A stretch of DNA of 64,000 bases from Schistosoma haematobium (Eukaryota > Platyhelminthes > Trematoda > Strigeidida > Schistosomatidae), in assembly GCF_000699445.3 (NCBI RefSeq), contig NC_067196.1, positions 33,624,616-33,688,615 on the forward strand, given 5' to 3'. Below the pieces are notes generated by a model. That model ran no database searches. It was not told the DNA's origin and worked only from the letters and a program-made list of their open reading frames with translations. The position numbers were made by a program, and so were the translations under genes. Positions within the stretch are counted from its first letter, which is position 1; each line of letters starts with the position of its first letter. Positions 23,860-34,900 of the stretch are shown here, piece by piece.

Positions 23860-25783
23860 TCGGTAATATTATAGAAACCATAGACAAGATTCAAGAAAGA
23901 AAAAATAAGAAGACAATAATTCACAACAGCCTAACAAGAGCAGAAAAATTTAAGGCACAAGCTGAATACGCAGAAGTAAACAGTTAAGTGAAGAGCAATA
24001 TAACCGACAAGGAAAAATACTTCGAAGACCTGGCAACAACGGCGGAGAAAGCTGCAAGAGAAGGAAACTAGGAACATCCATATAATATAGCTAAGAAACT
24101 GGTAGGGAAATATAGTAAACCAGGGAAAACGGTTAAGGAAAAAAGGCAAGACACTCACCGATATTCAAGAACAGATGGACAAACGGGCAGAATAATTCAA
24201 GGAACTCTTAAATACACCAGCTCCACTGAATCCACAGAAGATAGACGCAGCACATACAGACCTTCCTATAGATGTCAATCCACTAACGATCGAGGAAATC
24301 GGGAAGGCCATCAAGCAAATCAACATTGGGAAAGCAGCGGGATCTGAAGCACTGAAGTCAGACATCGAAGTAACTACAAATGTGCTTCACCTTCTATTCA
24401 GAAAGATTTGGGAGGAGGAACAAGTGCCGATGGACTGGAAAGAAGGACACCTCATCAAGATTTCAAAGAGAGATCTGAGCAAATGTGAAAACTACAGAGG
24501 CATCACACTACTGTCAGTACCAGGGAAAGTCTTTAACAGAGTGTTGCTGAACCGGATGAAAGACGCAGTAGACTCCCAACTTCGAGATCAACAGGCTAGA
24601 TTCCGTAAGGATCGGTCGTGCACAGACCAAATTGCAGCACTACGGATCATCGCCGAACCATCAATTGAGTGGAACTCGTCACTGTACATCAACTTCATTG
24701 ATTGTGAAAAGGCGTTTGGCAGTTTAGATAAGAGAACGTTATGGAAACTTCTTCGACACTATGGAGTTCCTGAGAAGATTGTCAACATTATCCGGAACTC
24801 ATACGACGGAATACAGTGCAAAGTCGTGCATGGAGGACAGCTGATAGATGCATTCCAAGCAAGGACCAGAGTCAGACAAGACTGTCTACTCTCCCCTTAC
24901 TCTTTCGTCTGGCGGTCGACTGGATCATGAAGACCTCGACATCTGAAGGAAAACACGGAATACAATGGACAGCTCAGAATCAATTAGACGATTTGGACTT
25001 CGCAGATGACCTAGCCCTCCTATCGCGTACACATGAACATATGCAGATGAGGACAGCCAATGTAGCAGCAGTCTCTGTATCAGTAGGCCTAAATATACAC
25101 AAAGGAAAAAGCAAGATCCTTAAATACAATACGGAGAACATCAATCCAATCACACTTAACGGAGAAACGTCTTTTACGTATCTGGGAATCACAGTCGATG
25201 AACTAGGAAAATTGGGTGCAGACATGAATGAGATGATTGGCTAAGCATGGGCATCATTCCCACAACTGAAGAACATACGGAACTCAAAACAACTGTCTGT
25301 CAACCAATATCAAAGTGAAAATCTTCAATACGAACCTCAGGACAGTTCTACCATACAGAGCTGAAACCTGGAGAACTACCACAACCATCATCAAGAAGGT
25401 ATAAGTATTTATAAACAGTTATCTACACAAGACGCTCAATGTTCGTTGGTCGGATACCATCAGCAACAGTCTACTGTAGGAGAGGACAAACCAGCTTCCA
25501 GCTGAGGAGGAAACTAGGAAAAGACGATAGAAATGGATAGGACATACATTACGGAAATCACCAAACTACATCACGAGCCAAGCACTACATTGGAATCTTG
25601 AGTGGAACCAGAAAAGAGGAAGGCCAAAGAACACAATACGTCGAAAAATAGAAGCAGATATGAAAAGTATGAATGGCAACTAGAAAGAGCTGGAAAGAAT
25701 TGCCCAGAACAGAGTTGGATGGAGAATGCTGGTGAGCTTCCTATACTTCTCCGCAAGGGGTAACAGGTGTAAGTAATTAAGTA
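23860..25783 (+). mobile_element. RTE-like retrotransposon with reverse transcriptase (RTE-1), longest copy
   Basis: This 1.9 kb, 5'-truncated copy starts in the linker before the reverse transcriptase (IQERKNKKT...), passes through RT and ends in the C-terminal region and a TAAG-type tail (TGTAAGTAATTAAG). The endonuclease domain is missing. Six fragments of this element lie in the window. Its relatives supply the machinery that tRNA-derived SINEs usually borrow, though no shared 3' end with SINE-A, B or C is visible here. Confidence 0.85.
24382..25244 (+). pseudogene. Reverse transcriptase of RTE-1, frameshifted
   Basis: RNA-directed DNA polymerase that would copy element RNA at a nicked target. 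The first frame (24382-24930) shows ENYRGITLLSVPGKVFNRVL and INFIDCEKAF, where the first catalytic aspartate is in INFID. Near 24895-24910 the frame is broken by a small deletion. The second frame (24816-25244) carries the YXDD-type box as FADD and LNIHKGKSKI. Stops also interrupt the upstream linker (23.99 and 24.07 kb) and the C-terminal region after 25244. SDG-like losses (AFGSLD for AFDSVD) show decay. It cannot make a functional enzyme. Confidence 0.85.
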
Positions 25784-26542
25784 ATTATGTAAAATTAGTA
25801 AACTTTTGATAATCTATTTCATTAATATTTAAAGAGCATTCATCTATTCAAAATTCAGATTCTACCATTCTAATTTTTTTTGGGTTGATTACATTGTTTG
25901 TTTAAATCAATATCACTTTGGAAGGAAAATGAAAATGTTAAACTTATACATAAAATTTTACGCTTGATTGAATATGATTTATAGTATCTTTCAAATATTA
26001 TTGATCTTTAATAATCTTAGAAAAGAATATTCAATAAGTCATTCCCTGGTAACAACTGACAGTTCCAGCTTTGAATTATTTCAAAAATAAAATGAATAAT
26101 ATACTTTATTAAATAATTTGTCTGAAGTATCAGTCATTTGAACTAAAATGCTTAATAATATTGTCCTAATTCTGGTTTACATAAAACTACAGAGTTCAGT
26201 AAAAATTTAGTGAAGAATAATTATTTAATTTGATTTAAGTAATTAGTTAGTTAGTTTTACATGCGTAAGAATCCATTAGTTAGATTCAATCAAATTGGAA
26301 TCTACTAATTCTATCAGTAAATAAATATGGATGCCAAAACCAACACATTCACTCAAGTGATAGGACTCATTCGAAAATGATTAATCATTTAATAACTCAT
26401 CAAACCTGAAAGAGAATATTTAATAACATACAAGTTTAAGAAAAGTGAAAACCAGAATATCAAAACGTTATACTCCAACAAGGTAGTTTATTGAATTTTT
26501 ATATCTTATTGTATACATAACTAATCTAGGTATTTTTTTCAG
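25784..26542. other. AT-rich stretch, nothing recognised
   Basis: No shared repeat or exon-like segment was seen. Confidence 0.4.
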
Positions 26543-26800
26543 TGTGGAACATTATTGAATATAGTCAAAGGTAAACTGTGGATCTGAGTTTCATGATGTT
26601 TGGCACGCATCTACAAGAGATGTCTCTAATATTGAATTAACTGGTGTTCACTTTGTGATCCAAACTTATGTCACATAGTTTCACAGCTTAAGACTCTACC
26701 TTTAAACTATTCGATTTGCAACCCATGTCACGTAAGAGTGAAGTACTTACGACTGATTCGTCACTGAGTAAGGCTAATAGAATTCTATTGACTATGTTTC
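26543..26800 (-). repeat. Decayed SINE-C-like copy
   Basis: A weak alignment to 21640-21930 was seen, with shared order of GTTTCATGATGTTTGGCACG, a tRNA-like middle and TGATTCGTCACTGAGTA. The hammerhead core is not preserved. Confidence 0.4.
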
Positions 26801-27454
26801 AGTGTTAAATAACGTTAATTAACACTAATTACTCCGAAACTATGTTCAAATAGTTTTAAGTACATAACAGAAAGAAAGTTGATTTCTCTCTAACTATTGG
26901 AATAACACCGCGTAGGCTCTCTTACTTTAGAACAACACAAGCAAACAGTGTTGGTTCCACTTAGGTCTCAATCAGAGCTTACTATAACATTCAGTAATAT
27001 ATATGTATATATATATATAAGAAGAATTTTCAACCGGTCGGAGTAATTTATGATTCTATGATGATCCTAAAAAAGGACTAATAGACTAATCATAATAAGC
27101 AAAGATACAAACTGATGAAGAGGTGTTGTGGACAGTAGTAAATATAAGGATAGTAAACAAAATGATAGCATGGATGAAATATATCGATATAAGGGGTAAG
27201 TTAAAGGTTGAAAAAATAAACAGTAATAATCATTAAAAATTACTTTTTGAAAAAAGTGTATTTGAACAATTGTAATAAATATGTAATTAACGAGGAGAAT
27301 ACAAGGAAGGTGAGAAGAAAATCAAACATAGGTATGTGTAATATATGAGAACAGTATATAAAATTGATTTGATGTATATTTTACTTTTAACATATCACAA
27401 ATTTAAATAGAGGTTTCATGGAGATTATCAAAGTGTCATAGTGTACACCACAGC

Positions 27455-27780
27455 CTAATCTTCCTTAGATCATCATTAAAAATCAGGAAGCACTGCAGAG
27501 TGGTACTGTACCCCTCGCGATTGGGGATCGAACCCGAAACTTTCGATCTTGCCTGCAATTCAACAACCTCTAGATCGCTGTATCAGATGACGATGATGTA
27601 CATGTCTAGATGTTAGGCATTTGCTCGTGAGATCATAGGTCTTGGACTTGGTCTCTAGTTACAATGTAGTCAGTGATCATTGCTGAGGAGTTTTATACTA
27701 CGGTGAAACAGTTAAGCAGTGCGTCCTGATTTTCAGTGATGGCCTAGTTATGACCAGTTCATGATATGGACTTCAGGTCT
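27455..27780. repeat. Decayed SINE-A-like head-to-head pair
   Basis: A minus-strand piece with a box-B-like inverse (GGATCGAACCCG) is followed by a plus-strand piece with tRNA-like head, hammerhead and 3' body. The plus-strand hammerhead (27678-27722) keeps CTGAGGAG and GAAAC, but the bases before the cleavage site read UAAG, so it is predicted inactive. Confidence 0.5.
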
Positions 27781-28099
27781 TCATTTTATTATTTGATTAA
27801 ATCATAATAATAGGTTTGTTTAATACTGAAAATTTTGTTTCAGTAATGAATTCTAAACACTAACTGTGCAATATTATAATAAATTTCTTTTTAACGCATC
27901 TACAGTTTAGAATTATTTAAAACATATTTTGTAAGTGGTTTTTAACAGTCATTATCTGCCAACCGCATTCAATTATGGGCGTTTTCTGTCAATGCATCAA
28001 ACATAAACATTCTTCTATCAATCATAAATGAGGTCCTCGAATTCCAAAATATCTACTTTTCACCTTTAAAAAGGGTGAACAGAAAGCAAAATATGTCAA

Positions 28100-28440
28100 G
28101 AGATGAAGTGTTTCTACTTACCTTATAGTTTTATACATCGCAACGATCATAGCCTTTTCATAACAGTATATGGGCATATAAATTCAGAATTCGTGATTAT
28201 TCAGTTTCCATCGATGTTTCAGACCGTAATAGATCAGTCTCGTGTCGATATATGTTCGTTCTGTGTGGACTGTCTCGATTTTACCCTAAGTCACAATCAT
28301 TATAAGCAAAGATGGATGGTGGCTAACAGTGGAATCCAGGATGCATGTTTCGTTCCATTTGGGACTCGCCAGCTAGATATATCTGAATCGCAGGGTTGAT
28401 GTTCACCCCGGGACTCAAACCCAGTATCTCAGTAACCCAA
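28100..28440 (-). repeat. SINE-B copy, diverged
   Basis: The 3' tail (shared GATCAGTCTCGT region), body ATAAGCAAAGATGGATGG, hammerhead and a partial head are present. The hammerhead (28334-28378) core reads CTGGCGAG instead of CTGACGAG, so it is inactive. The 3' body is longer than in the composites at 44.3 and 50.7 kb. Confidence 0.7.
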
Positions 28441-29034
28441 TATATCAAGAGAGACTGAATAATTGCAGACCTAAACATCGATAGAATAAAACTAGTTAAT
28501 GTTTCCATTCGGTTATCGTTAAAGTGAGATAAACTAATTAACTAATATATTGATGGAATATGATTCAAGTCAAAACAGAAATAATTTTTTATTATTCAAA
28601 GGTCATACATTAAAAATGACTATTTCCTAAAAACTTAAGTTTATATTTACATAAAGTTGAAATAGACTAAATTTTTTTTGTAAAAATGTTTTTTCCATTT
28701 CACAAATAAAATCAATATTTTAATACTTTACAAAGTACTTTTCATACTAGAATATAGTAGATTCTGTTATCTTTTAAACATAAAAAACAATTTATGGAAC
28801 ACATTAAAAAAAGTGTTCTGATTCCATTTGATTAAAGCAGAAATCATACTAATCTAAAGGTTGAAAATGATTATTCTGTAACTACGACTCATGTAACCAG
28901 GGCAAATCAAACTAACGATTTTAAATATAATCATAAAACAATAATTATGAATAATTTTTAGATGTCCTTGTAATGAAACAAGAACAATCATTTGTCCTTA
29001 TAATAGTGATAATAATAATAATAATAATAATTTT
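28441..29034. other. AT-rich stretch with a TAA microsatellite
   Basis: A run of ATA/TAA units lies near 29007-29030. Nothing else was recognised. Confidence 0.5.
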
Positions 29035-29475
29035 GAATAACATATATAAGCGAACAATATTGTTTTTGATTAGATTCTCATCAAGCTTCACTCTAATATA
29101 CAGTAATATTTATATACATATACGAGTTTATTAAATTAATCAAGGCAGTTTATGAGTCAATAATAACAATGAAATGTATTATATAAATAAATATAATAAG
29201 TGAAAAGTACAAAGTGATAGTATGATGATAAGTGTACTAGTTGTGATAAGAGTAATAATGGCTTAAATCAATGTTACATAATGAGAAATAGGTCAATCAT
29301 CATACTACCATTTTGTACTTTTCACTTATTTATGTAATCTATTCCATTGTTATCATTGACTCATAAACTGCCTTGATTGATTTAATAATTTCATACATAC
29401 ATATAAATATTACTGTCTATTCGAATAAAGCCTGATGAGGATCTAATCGAAAACAATATTGTTCGCTTATGATGT
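29035..29475. repeat. Family H inverted repeat with hammerhead-like ends
   Basis: Two arms of about 180-190 bp (29035-29225 and 29297-29475) are inverted copies around a spacer of about 70 bp. The outer end of each arm carries a hammerhead-like motif. The right one is intact. The left one has lost the first core C and the G of GAAA. The same arrangement at larger scale occurs at 33126-33830. Confidence 0.75.
29428..29468 (+). ncRNA. Family H hammerhead motif, core intact
   Basis: Stem I AAGC/GCTT (4 bp), CTGATGA, a short stem II (GGATCTAATC segment, 3-4 pairs), GAAA, a palindromic stem III (ACAA/TTGT) and a UUC triplet with cleavage predicted after 29464. All core positions fit a type I hammerhead. 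Stems I and II are short. Confidence 0.6.
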
Positions 29476-29662
29476 ACTTTTTTTCTAAATCATAATATAA
29501 GAATTGTTCACATAATACTTTTTAATATAAAACAAACGGCTAAATGTATACAAATGTAAGCTAATAAATAAATAATTATTGGCGGCCTGCTTGAATATCT
29601 GGGCAACCTATTCCTCCGATCTAGATATTTCTTCAAGTTATCTGTTTTGTTGTTTGTTTTAG

Positions 29663-29901
29663 CTCATCATTATGTCTATTGTGTTCACAATCTGTTCAGG
29701 CACGTTTATGAAAAGTTTACAACCTTTCGCTATACGGGATACAAAAAGTACAATCAGCGACATCATGGTGGCTGGCAATATGTATTAAAACGAATGAACA
29801 TTAATCAAATGTGGATTACCGAACTCCCAACATCTAACTGGTCATCATTCCAAAATTTATCGTCACAATCGATCAAGATACAAGAAAAAGAAAATTGTTG
29901 A
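29663..29901 (+). CDS. Possible terminal exon of an unknown gene
   Basis: The acceptor-like TTTGTTTGTTTTAG is followed by about 79 open codons to a TGA, and AATAAA lies about 48 bp after the stop. The reading enters with two bases left of a split codon. The peptide (for example FRHVYEKFTTFRYTGYKK) is rich in aromatic and basic residues and has better composition than chance frames nearby. No domain was recognised and no upstream exon is proven. Chance frames of this length do occur in the window, so this rests on the combination of acceptor, frame and poly(A) signal. Confidence 0.3.
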
Positions 29902-29948
29902 AATACTTTATGCTGAGAATTCTACGTTGTACCAAAAATCTAATGTTG

Positions 29949-29954
29949 AATAAA
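29949..29954 (+). promoter_or_regulatory. AATAAA polyadenylation-signal candidate
   Basis: A canonical hexamer placed where expected after the stop of the possible terminal exon. It directly precedes a TAA microsatellite, which weakens it. Confidence 0.3.
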
Positions 29955-29959
29955 GCTTC

Positions 29960-30012
<53 letters not shown>
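29960..30012. repeat. (TAA)n microsatellite
   Basis: About 17 TAA units. Confidence 0.95.
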
Positions 30013-30013
<1 letters not shown>

Positions 30014-30122
30014 ATAAAACTTGTTTGCATAGTAAAATGGTTTGTAATATTTGTACAATATGAAATAACCATTAATTTGTCTAGTTAAACAATATTTTGG
30101 AGATTTTATAAACAAGAAAACA

Positions 30123-30600
30123 TTAATCATAATCTGTTATTTCAGTGGTTAAGATCATGAGTCAGTTGAAGCTAGACCACCATGGAAAACCTGGAAACAC
30201 TGGACGGCCGTTTCGTCCTAGTATGGGACTCCTCAGCAGTGAGCATCCACGATCCCGCACCACGCGGGGCTCGGACCCAGGACCTACTGGTTTCGCGCCC
30301 GAGCACTTAACCACTAGACCACTGAGCCGGCATCCAACGGTGTTAATGTTTAACTTCAACTAATCCACGAAATTTAGCGACACATTCACCATTGTCTTCA
30401 GTGAGTTACTACCTCACAACAGACCTGGTTGAACTCCACTGGTCACTACTTCTCACTAGAACTCCAGGATATACCTCGTGAAGCCAGTCACTAGTGAGCA
30501 TATGTTGATTAATATCAGACGGGTTTTTTTGTGGAGATTGTAGTAATTTCAATGGTTAAGATCATGAGTCAGTTGAAGCTAGACCACCATGGAAAACGTT
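30123..30600 (-). repeat. SINE-A partial head-to-tail dimer, 407-bp period
   Basis: Read on the minus strand, a 3' body and tail (30600-30525) lead directly into a complete unit: 5' body, tRNA-like head (30261-30333), hammerhead, 3' body. CATGGAAAAC recurs at 30181-30190 and 30588-30597, offset 407 bp. The first partial unit begins about 13 nt after the predicted self-cleavage point. This is a copy of at least 1.17 tandem units. Confidence 0.85.
30198..30241 (-). ncRNA. Hammerhead of SINE-A, core intact
   Basis: Stem I CACTG/CAGTG (5 bp), CTGAGGAG, stem II TCC/GGA, GAAAC, stem III ACGG/CCGT and a GUC triplet are present. It is complete and downstream of an intact-looking tRNA-like promoter, so this is the best candidate in the window for an autonomously transcribed, self-cleaving SINE-A RNA. 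Confidence 0.8.
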
Positions 30601-31414
30601 TCCTTGAAAAAGCCTTGGACCAGATTACCAGACGAAACAATGGATTTACTTCAAATTCTTTCGCTGAGATTTTATAAAGGCATTCTTCCTCTTTAATGTT
30701 TTACATTAACTCGGCGCCCAAATATTGTGAAATAAAATACATTATAGTAGATATTAAAATTACCTATGAAATACAGTAACAGTTAATGGTGTAAACATCA
30801 TAAATCTTTAAATCTAATAATTCCGATTTGGTAGGGTATAGAGTATATTTTCATCACTGAAATAGAATAAAATGGTTTAGAATTTTAGTCTTGTCTAATT
30901 ACTACACACTTTAGAATGATTAATTAATAATGTTAATTAGTAATTGTCAGTTATATAAAGTTTACTAAAACATTGAAAATCTCTCTGAATACTTCTCATT
31001 AGTAAATTATTATTTATTTCAGTATTCTTTTTTTAAGATTAATGAAATATATACGCAGCTCGGTTCTGTCACACTTGATCGATAGCGGTCATGTAGTGGA
31101 CAGAGACAAGTCATTTAAAGTTATTTATCGTATTCCCACAAGTTTCCCTTATGGTGTTCGATCTCGTCTCTTACACATAGCAGAAGCCAACAAGCCAAAT
31201 ATATTTTCGTCATGAACTGAACTAAAATAATCAATCAGTTTTTCAATGTCTCTCTAATTAATGATAATGAACTTCAAATGAATGTTTAAATTCAATCTAC
31301 TACAATTCTGTTCCTCGGTATATAGAAATTCGTATTATCTATCTAATCTATGTTTATTTTGTTCATTGACAGGATAATATAATCAATGTCTTTATTTTCA
31401 CTGATATTTTAAAT
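30601..31414. other. AT-rich stretch, nothing recognised
   Basis: No shared repeat or exon-like segment was seen. Confidence 0.4.
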
Positions 31415-32040
31415 TGATATCATGAATGGATCAGTATTAAACCGACATTAAAAAAACTGGAATCACTGGATGACTGAATCGTATTCGTCTGGAACTACTC
31501 AGCAACGTGTATCCTTTCACGTAGGACTCCAACCCAGGACGTTCGGGTTTGCGTACGAACGCTTAACCTCTAGACCACTGAGCTGGCACCCAACGGTGTT
31601 AATGTCTAACTTCAATAATCTCCACAACCCTATATTGACAGTTATCGTGTGCTCATTACTGACTGGCTTCAAGATGAATTTCCTGGAGTTCTGGTGAGAA
31701 GCTGTAACCAATGGAGTTCATCTGTGTCTGTTGTGAAATAGTTGCTCACTGAAGACAATGCACAACGGTGACGCAATATTGTGGATTGGTTGATGTTAAA
31801 CGTTAACACCGTTGGATACCTGCTCAGCGGTTTAGCGATTAAGCATTTTCCTAAGAGACCAAAGGTCTTGGGTTGGAGTTCCGCATGCGAGATCGTGAAT
31901 GTGCACTGATGAAGAGTCCCATACTAGAACGATTCGGCCGTCCAGGGCTCCAACATCTTCAATGGTGGTCTAACATTGATCTACTGATGATATCAATCTG
32001 AGCGTAACAATCTCCACAACTCCATATTGATAATAAATAT
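31415..32040. repeat. SINE-A head-to-head pair with terminal repeats of one unit
   Basis: A degraded minus-strand piece (31415-31612) meets a plus-strand unit (31613-32040) that starts and ends with the same tail sequence (AATCTCCACAAC at 31617 and 32009, offset 392 bp). The plus hammerhead (31903-31948) has lost the first core C, and GAAA has become GATT. The minus hammerhead is also degraded. The tail-before-head order again implies a tandem template. Confidence 0.75.
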
Positions 32041-32867
32041 TCACCAAATCTTTCTATGAGAATTTTCCAATCCTTATCATTCATATATATAAATCACTAA
32101 AATATACCAAGATTATTTTTTTCAATTGAAATCATCTATTGGATAACATCAGGATTTGTTAACTCATTCTATAAACAAACATTTTTTGCACTCACCACTA
32201 CTGAGGTCTATATATGAATAATCAATTAAGTAACTGTTTCAACCATCACTTTAATGAGAAACTTTGCATATTAGTATATTATTGAAACAAATAAGTGATC
32301 ATAAGTTCCTTAAATCTATTTTTCAATATCCAATGTTCAGTTAAACAAGGAAGAACTACTGAAGAGTGATATTTTTAAAGTTATAATTAATTATTTTTAA
32401 GTTGTCCAACAACAGTGTATTAACATTAATTAAGTTTTTCTTCATTAAGATATAATTAGTCTAATGCATTCCATCAATAAACATTGAAGAAATAAACACA
32501 TGTTCAATTATCAAACCCATTACTGTCAATAGAATTTTTATTTTAATTTATTAGAATCATGAAAACTATTACAATAACAATTTTATCATACTGTGTTAAT
32601 ATGTATTATTGATTCATAATTATTATAAAAAAATGGGATCATCTTCGAAACATTCATGCTGTAACCAACTAAAACTATAATGATTATATAATTCAATAAC
32701 TCAATGATAAACAGTAATGAAAAAGACTTACCATAAATTACATTTTGTGTTTACCGAATTTCTGAAAGATATTTTTGGTTTAAAACAATCAAATATAATT
32801 CATCAATGGAATAAAATAATTTTCGTCAAAGGGACGTATTTACAGCTTGATGATTTAATTTGATAAT
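32041..32867. other. AT-rich stretch, nothing recognised
   Basis: No shared repeat or exon-like segment was seen. Confidence 0.4.
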
Positions 32868-33090
32868 AATCTTGGTTAAAGTTAGACAATAAAACCGTTG
32901 GATGTCGACTCAGTAGTATAATGGTTAAGCGCTCGCGCACGAGCCTGAGTTTAAATCTCGCGGGGGCGGGATCGTGGATGCCCACTGCCGAGAAGTCCCA
33001 TACTAAGACGAAACGGCCGTCCAGTGCTTTCAGGTTTTCCATGGTGGTCTAGCTGCAGTTGATTCATGATTTCAACTATTGAAATAGTCT
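32868..33090 (+). repeat. SINE-A copy
   Basis: A short 5' body, tRNA-like head, hammerhead and 3' body are present. The hammerhead (32983-33026) reads CCGAGAAG in place of CTGAGGAG, so it is inactive. Confidence 0.7.
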
Positions 33091-33121
33091 TTAGTGTTAA
33101 AGAGAGCAAGACCAAAGATTG

Positions 33122-33830
33122 ATGAAGAATAATATGAATTCATATTATTTTGTTAGGTTATCATCAGTTGCTTACAACTGAGTTATTACAGATATTGACA
33201 TATAAATACGAAGGTGATTAGAAATGAATATGTATATCATAATATAGTGAAGTATCCAATAAAGTTAATAATCTTATAAAAAATACGGGATATCAAGTGA
33301 ATACACTGAAGTTTTTCAAGATGATTGATAAACAATCAAACTTCAATCTTCTGAAATTTGCCAAAGCGATATTGATCAAACGTTTAAAACCATATCTTTG
33401 TGCCCAAAAAGAAGCATCATTCATTATTTTAACTCTTTCTGAAGTTTTGATTACATCATTGTCATTTTTCTTTAATTCATAACTGACTGATTTCAATTCA
33501 TATCTGTTTTTTATTACCATTAATCTGTTTTAACTTACTTCATTTAACAATCATCTAATGTTTGTTAACTCGATTAGTTCTAATCACTGACTTAATGTTC
33601 TGGAACTTTCCCTCCAAAACTTTATTTATCCGAAACAAAATTTTTTATGACCTTATTAACTCTATTGAAATCTTCACTATATCATGATACACATATTCAT
33701 GTTTAATCACCCTCGTATGTATAAGTATGTCCATATCCCTAGTAACTTTGATTTTAAAATATTATGGGTTGTAAGCAGTTGATGAGAACCTAACGAAATA
33801 AAATCAGTTCATATTATTCTGCACCAATCA
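33122..33830. repeat. Family H inverted repeat element, about 0.7 kb
   Basis: Inverted arms of about 180-200 bp (33126-33300 and 33640-33830) enclose about 340 bp of unique DNA. The outer ends are hammerhead-like. The left (minus) has an intact CTGATGA and a long palindromic stem III, but GAAA is CAAA. The right (plus) has GAAA, but the first core C is T. ACCAAAGATTG (33111-33121) and ACCAATCATTG (33823-33833) may be an imperfect target duplication. Confidence 0.65.
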
Positions 33831-34499
33831 TTGTTGCTGCACTTTTCAAAATGATAAAGGGAACTATATGTATGAAAAATCTTCAGTGTTTTACTTAAGG
33901 TTAACTCATCTCCGAAAAAAATGTACGATGTCATATCTCATGTATTTAATGAACAAAATCATGGTTACTTTAGTATAAAAGCTCAAATAGAATGATTAAT
34001 TATTAGTTTATACTACCAGATCGGTTCTCTAATAGAGAATTTTATTACTAAATAAAACAGTTAGGGAGCATTATTCATGCTTCAGATGTAGGAATTTCCC
34101 TACAGAACCTTTTCCCACTTTGTATTTTAAACGATATATCAAAGCTTTCATATATTGTAGTACAACAACTGCATTAGAAGTAATCTGTCAACCTGTAACC
34201 ATACACAGTAATGATATTAAAGAATAAATATACCATATTCAACACCAATGACAAATATAATTAGTGTTTTATTTATGAGCTCATTTTTTTCTTTAAATCA
34301 CCAGTTTATTAAATGCATAGTTCTTAAAAATAAAACGTTTAGTTTTTAGATAAAGGTGTCTCTTGTCATATCGAACGAAAAAGAAAACTCAAACTCATAT
34401 CTTATTAACAATGCATGTGGTAGTAAAATATTTACATTTTGTTTATCGAACTCCCATTATCCTTTCTCATCTGATAGATAGTTATAGATAGCTGAGAGA
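33831..34499. other. AT-rich stretch, nothing recognised
   Basis: No shared repeat or exon-like segment was seen. Confidence 0.4.
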
Positions 34500-34900
34500 G
34501 AATTTCGAACCAACATTTCGTGCTATTTGAAAGTTGTCCGTAAAGTGCGTTTGTTGGCTAGAAGGAAACAATCTTTATCGTGGTATTCGGTCCCACGTCA
34601 CAGTCTACGCTATTTGGTTCACGACTGATACCATGTAAGACTGAAATACCTATGAGTGATTGATTACTGAGTAGCGGACAATGTCATGTTTGTCCGATCC
34701 TTTAGTGTTGATCGAGTTTTACAAACCAAGTTTTAAAGTGAGTAATAGTCTAAGTGACTCAACATTGCTTGCACTATGACTAGTGATTGATCACTACGTA
34801 ATCATAGGTATGCTCTGCTAAAGATTGTGAAATAGCACGAAATTCGTCTAGTGTTTCCTGTCAACCACCAAACACTGCACTCAATGTTGAGTCACTTGAA
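34500..34900. repeat. Decayed SINE-C-like head-to-head pair
   Basis: The minus-strand piece 34500-34700 has TTTCGTGCTATTTG, the GAAA-stem II part of the SINE-C hammerhead, and a tRNA-like middle. The plus-strand piece 34740-34900 has AATAGCACGAAA followed by CTGTCAACCACC. No complete hammerhead survives. Confidence 0.5.

Noticed and set aside
26543..26570. 28-bp micro-exon between a strong acceptor and GTAAAC donor
   Set aside because: It overlaps the start of a decayed SINE-C-like copy, and so short a segment has no independent support, although its phase would fit the 29663 exon.
27105..27130. CTGATGAAGAGG, hammerhead-like core
   Set aside because: No GAAA box or pairing stem follows at the right distance.
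30145..30363. Open frames of 60-85 codons inside SINE-A copies (30.1, 40.6, 56.3, 58.8, 59.2 kb)
   Set aside because: They recur because the SINE is repeated; the sequence is a pol III-type non-coding element.
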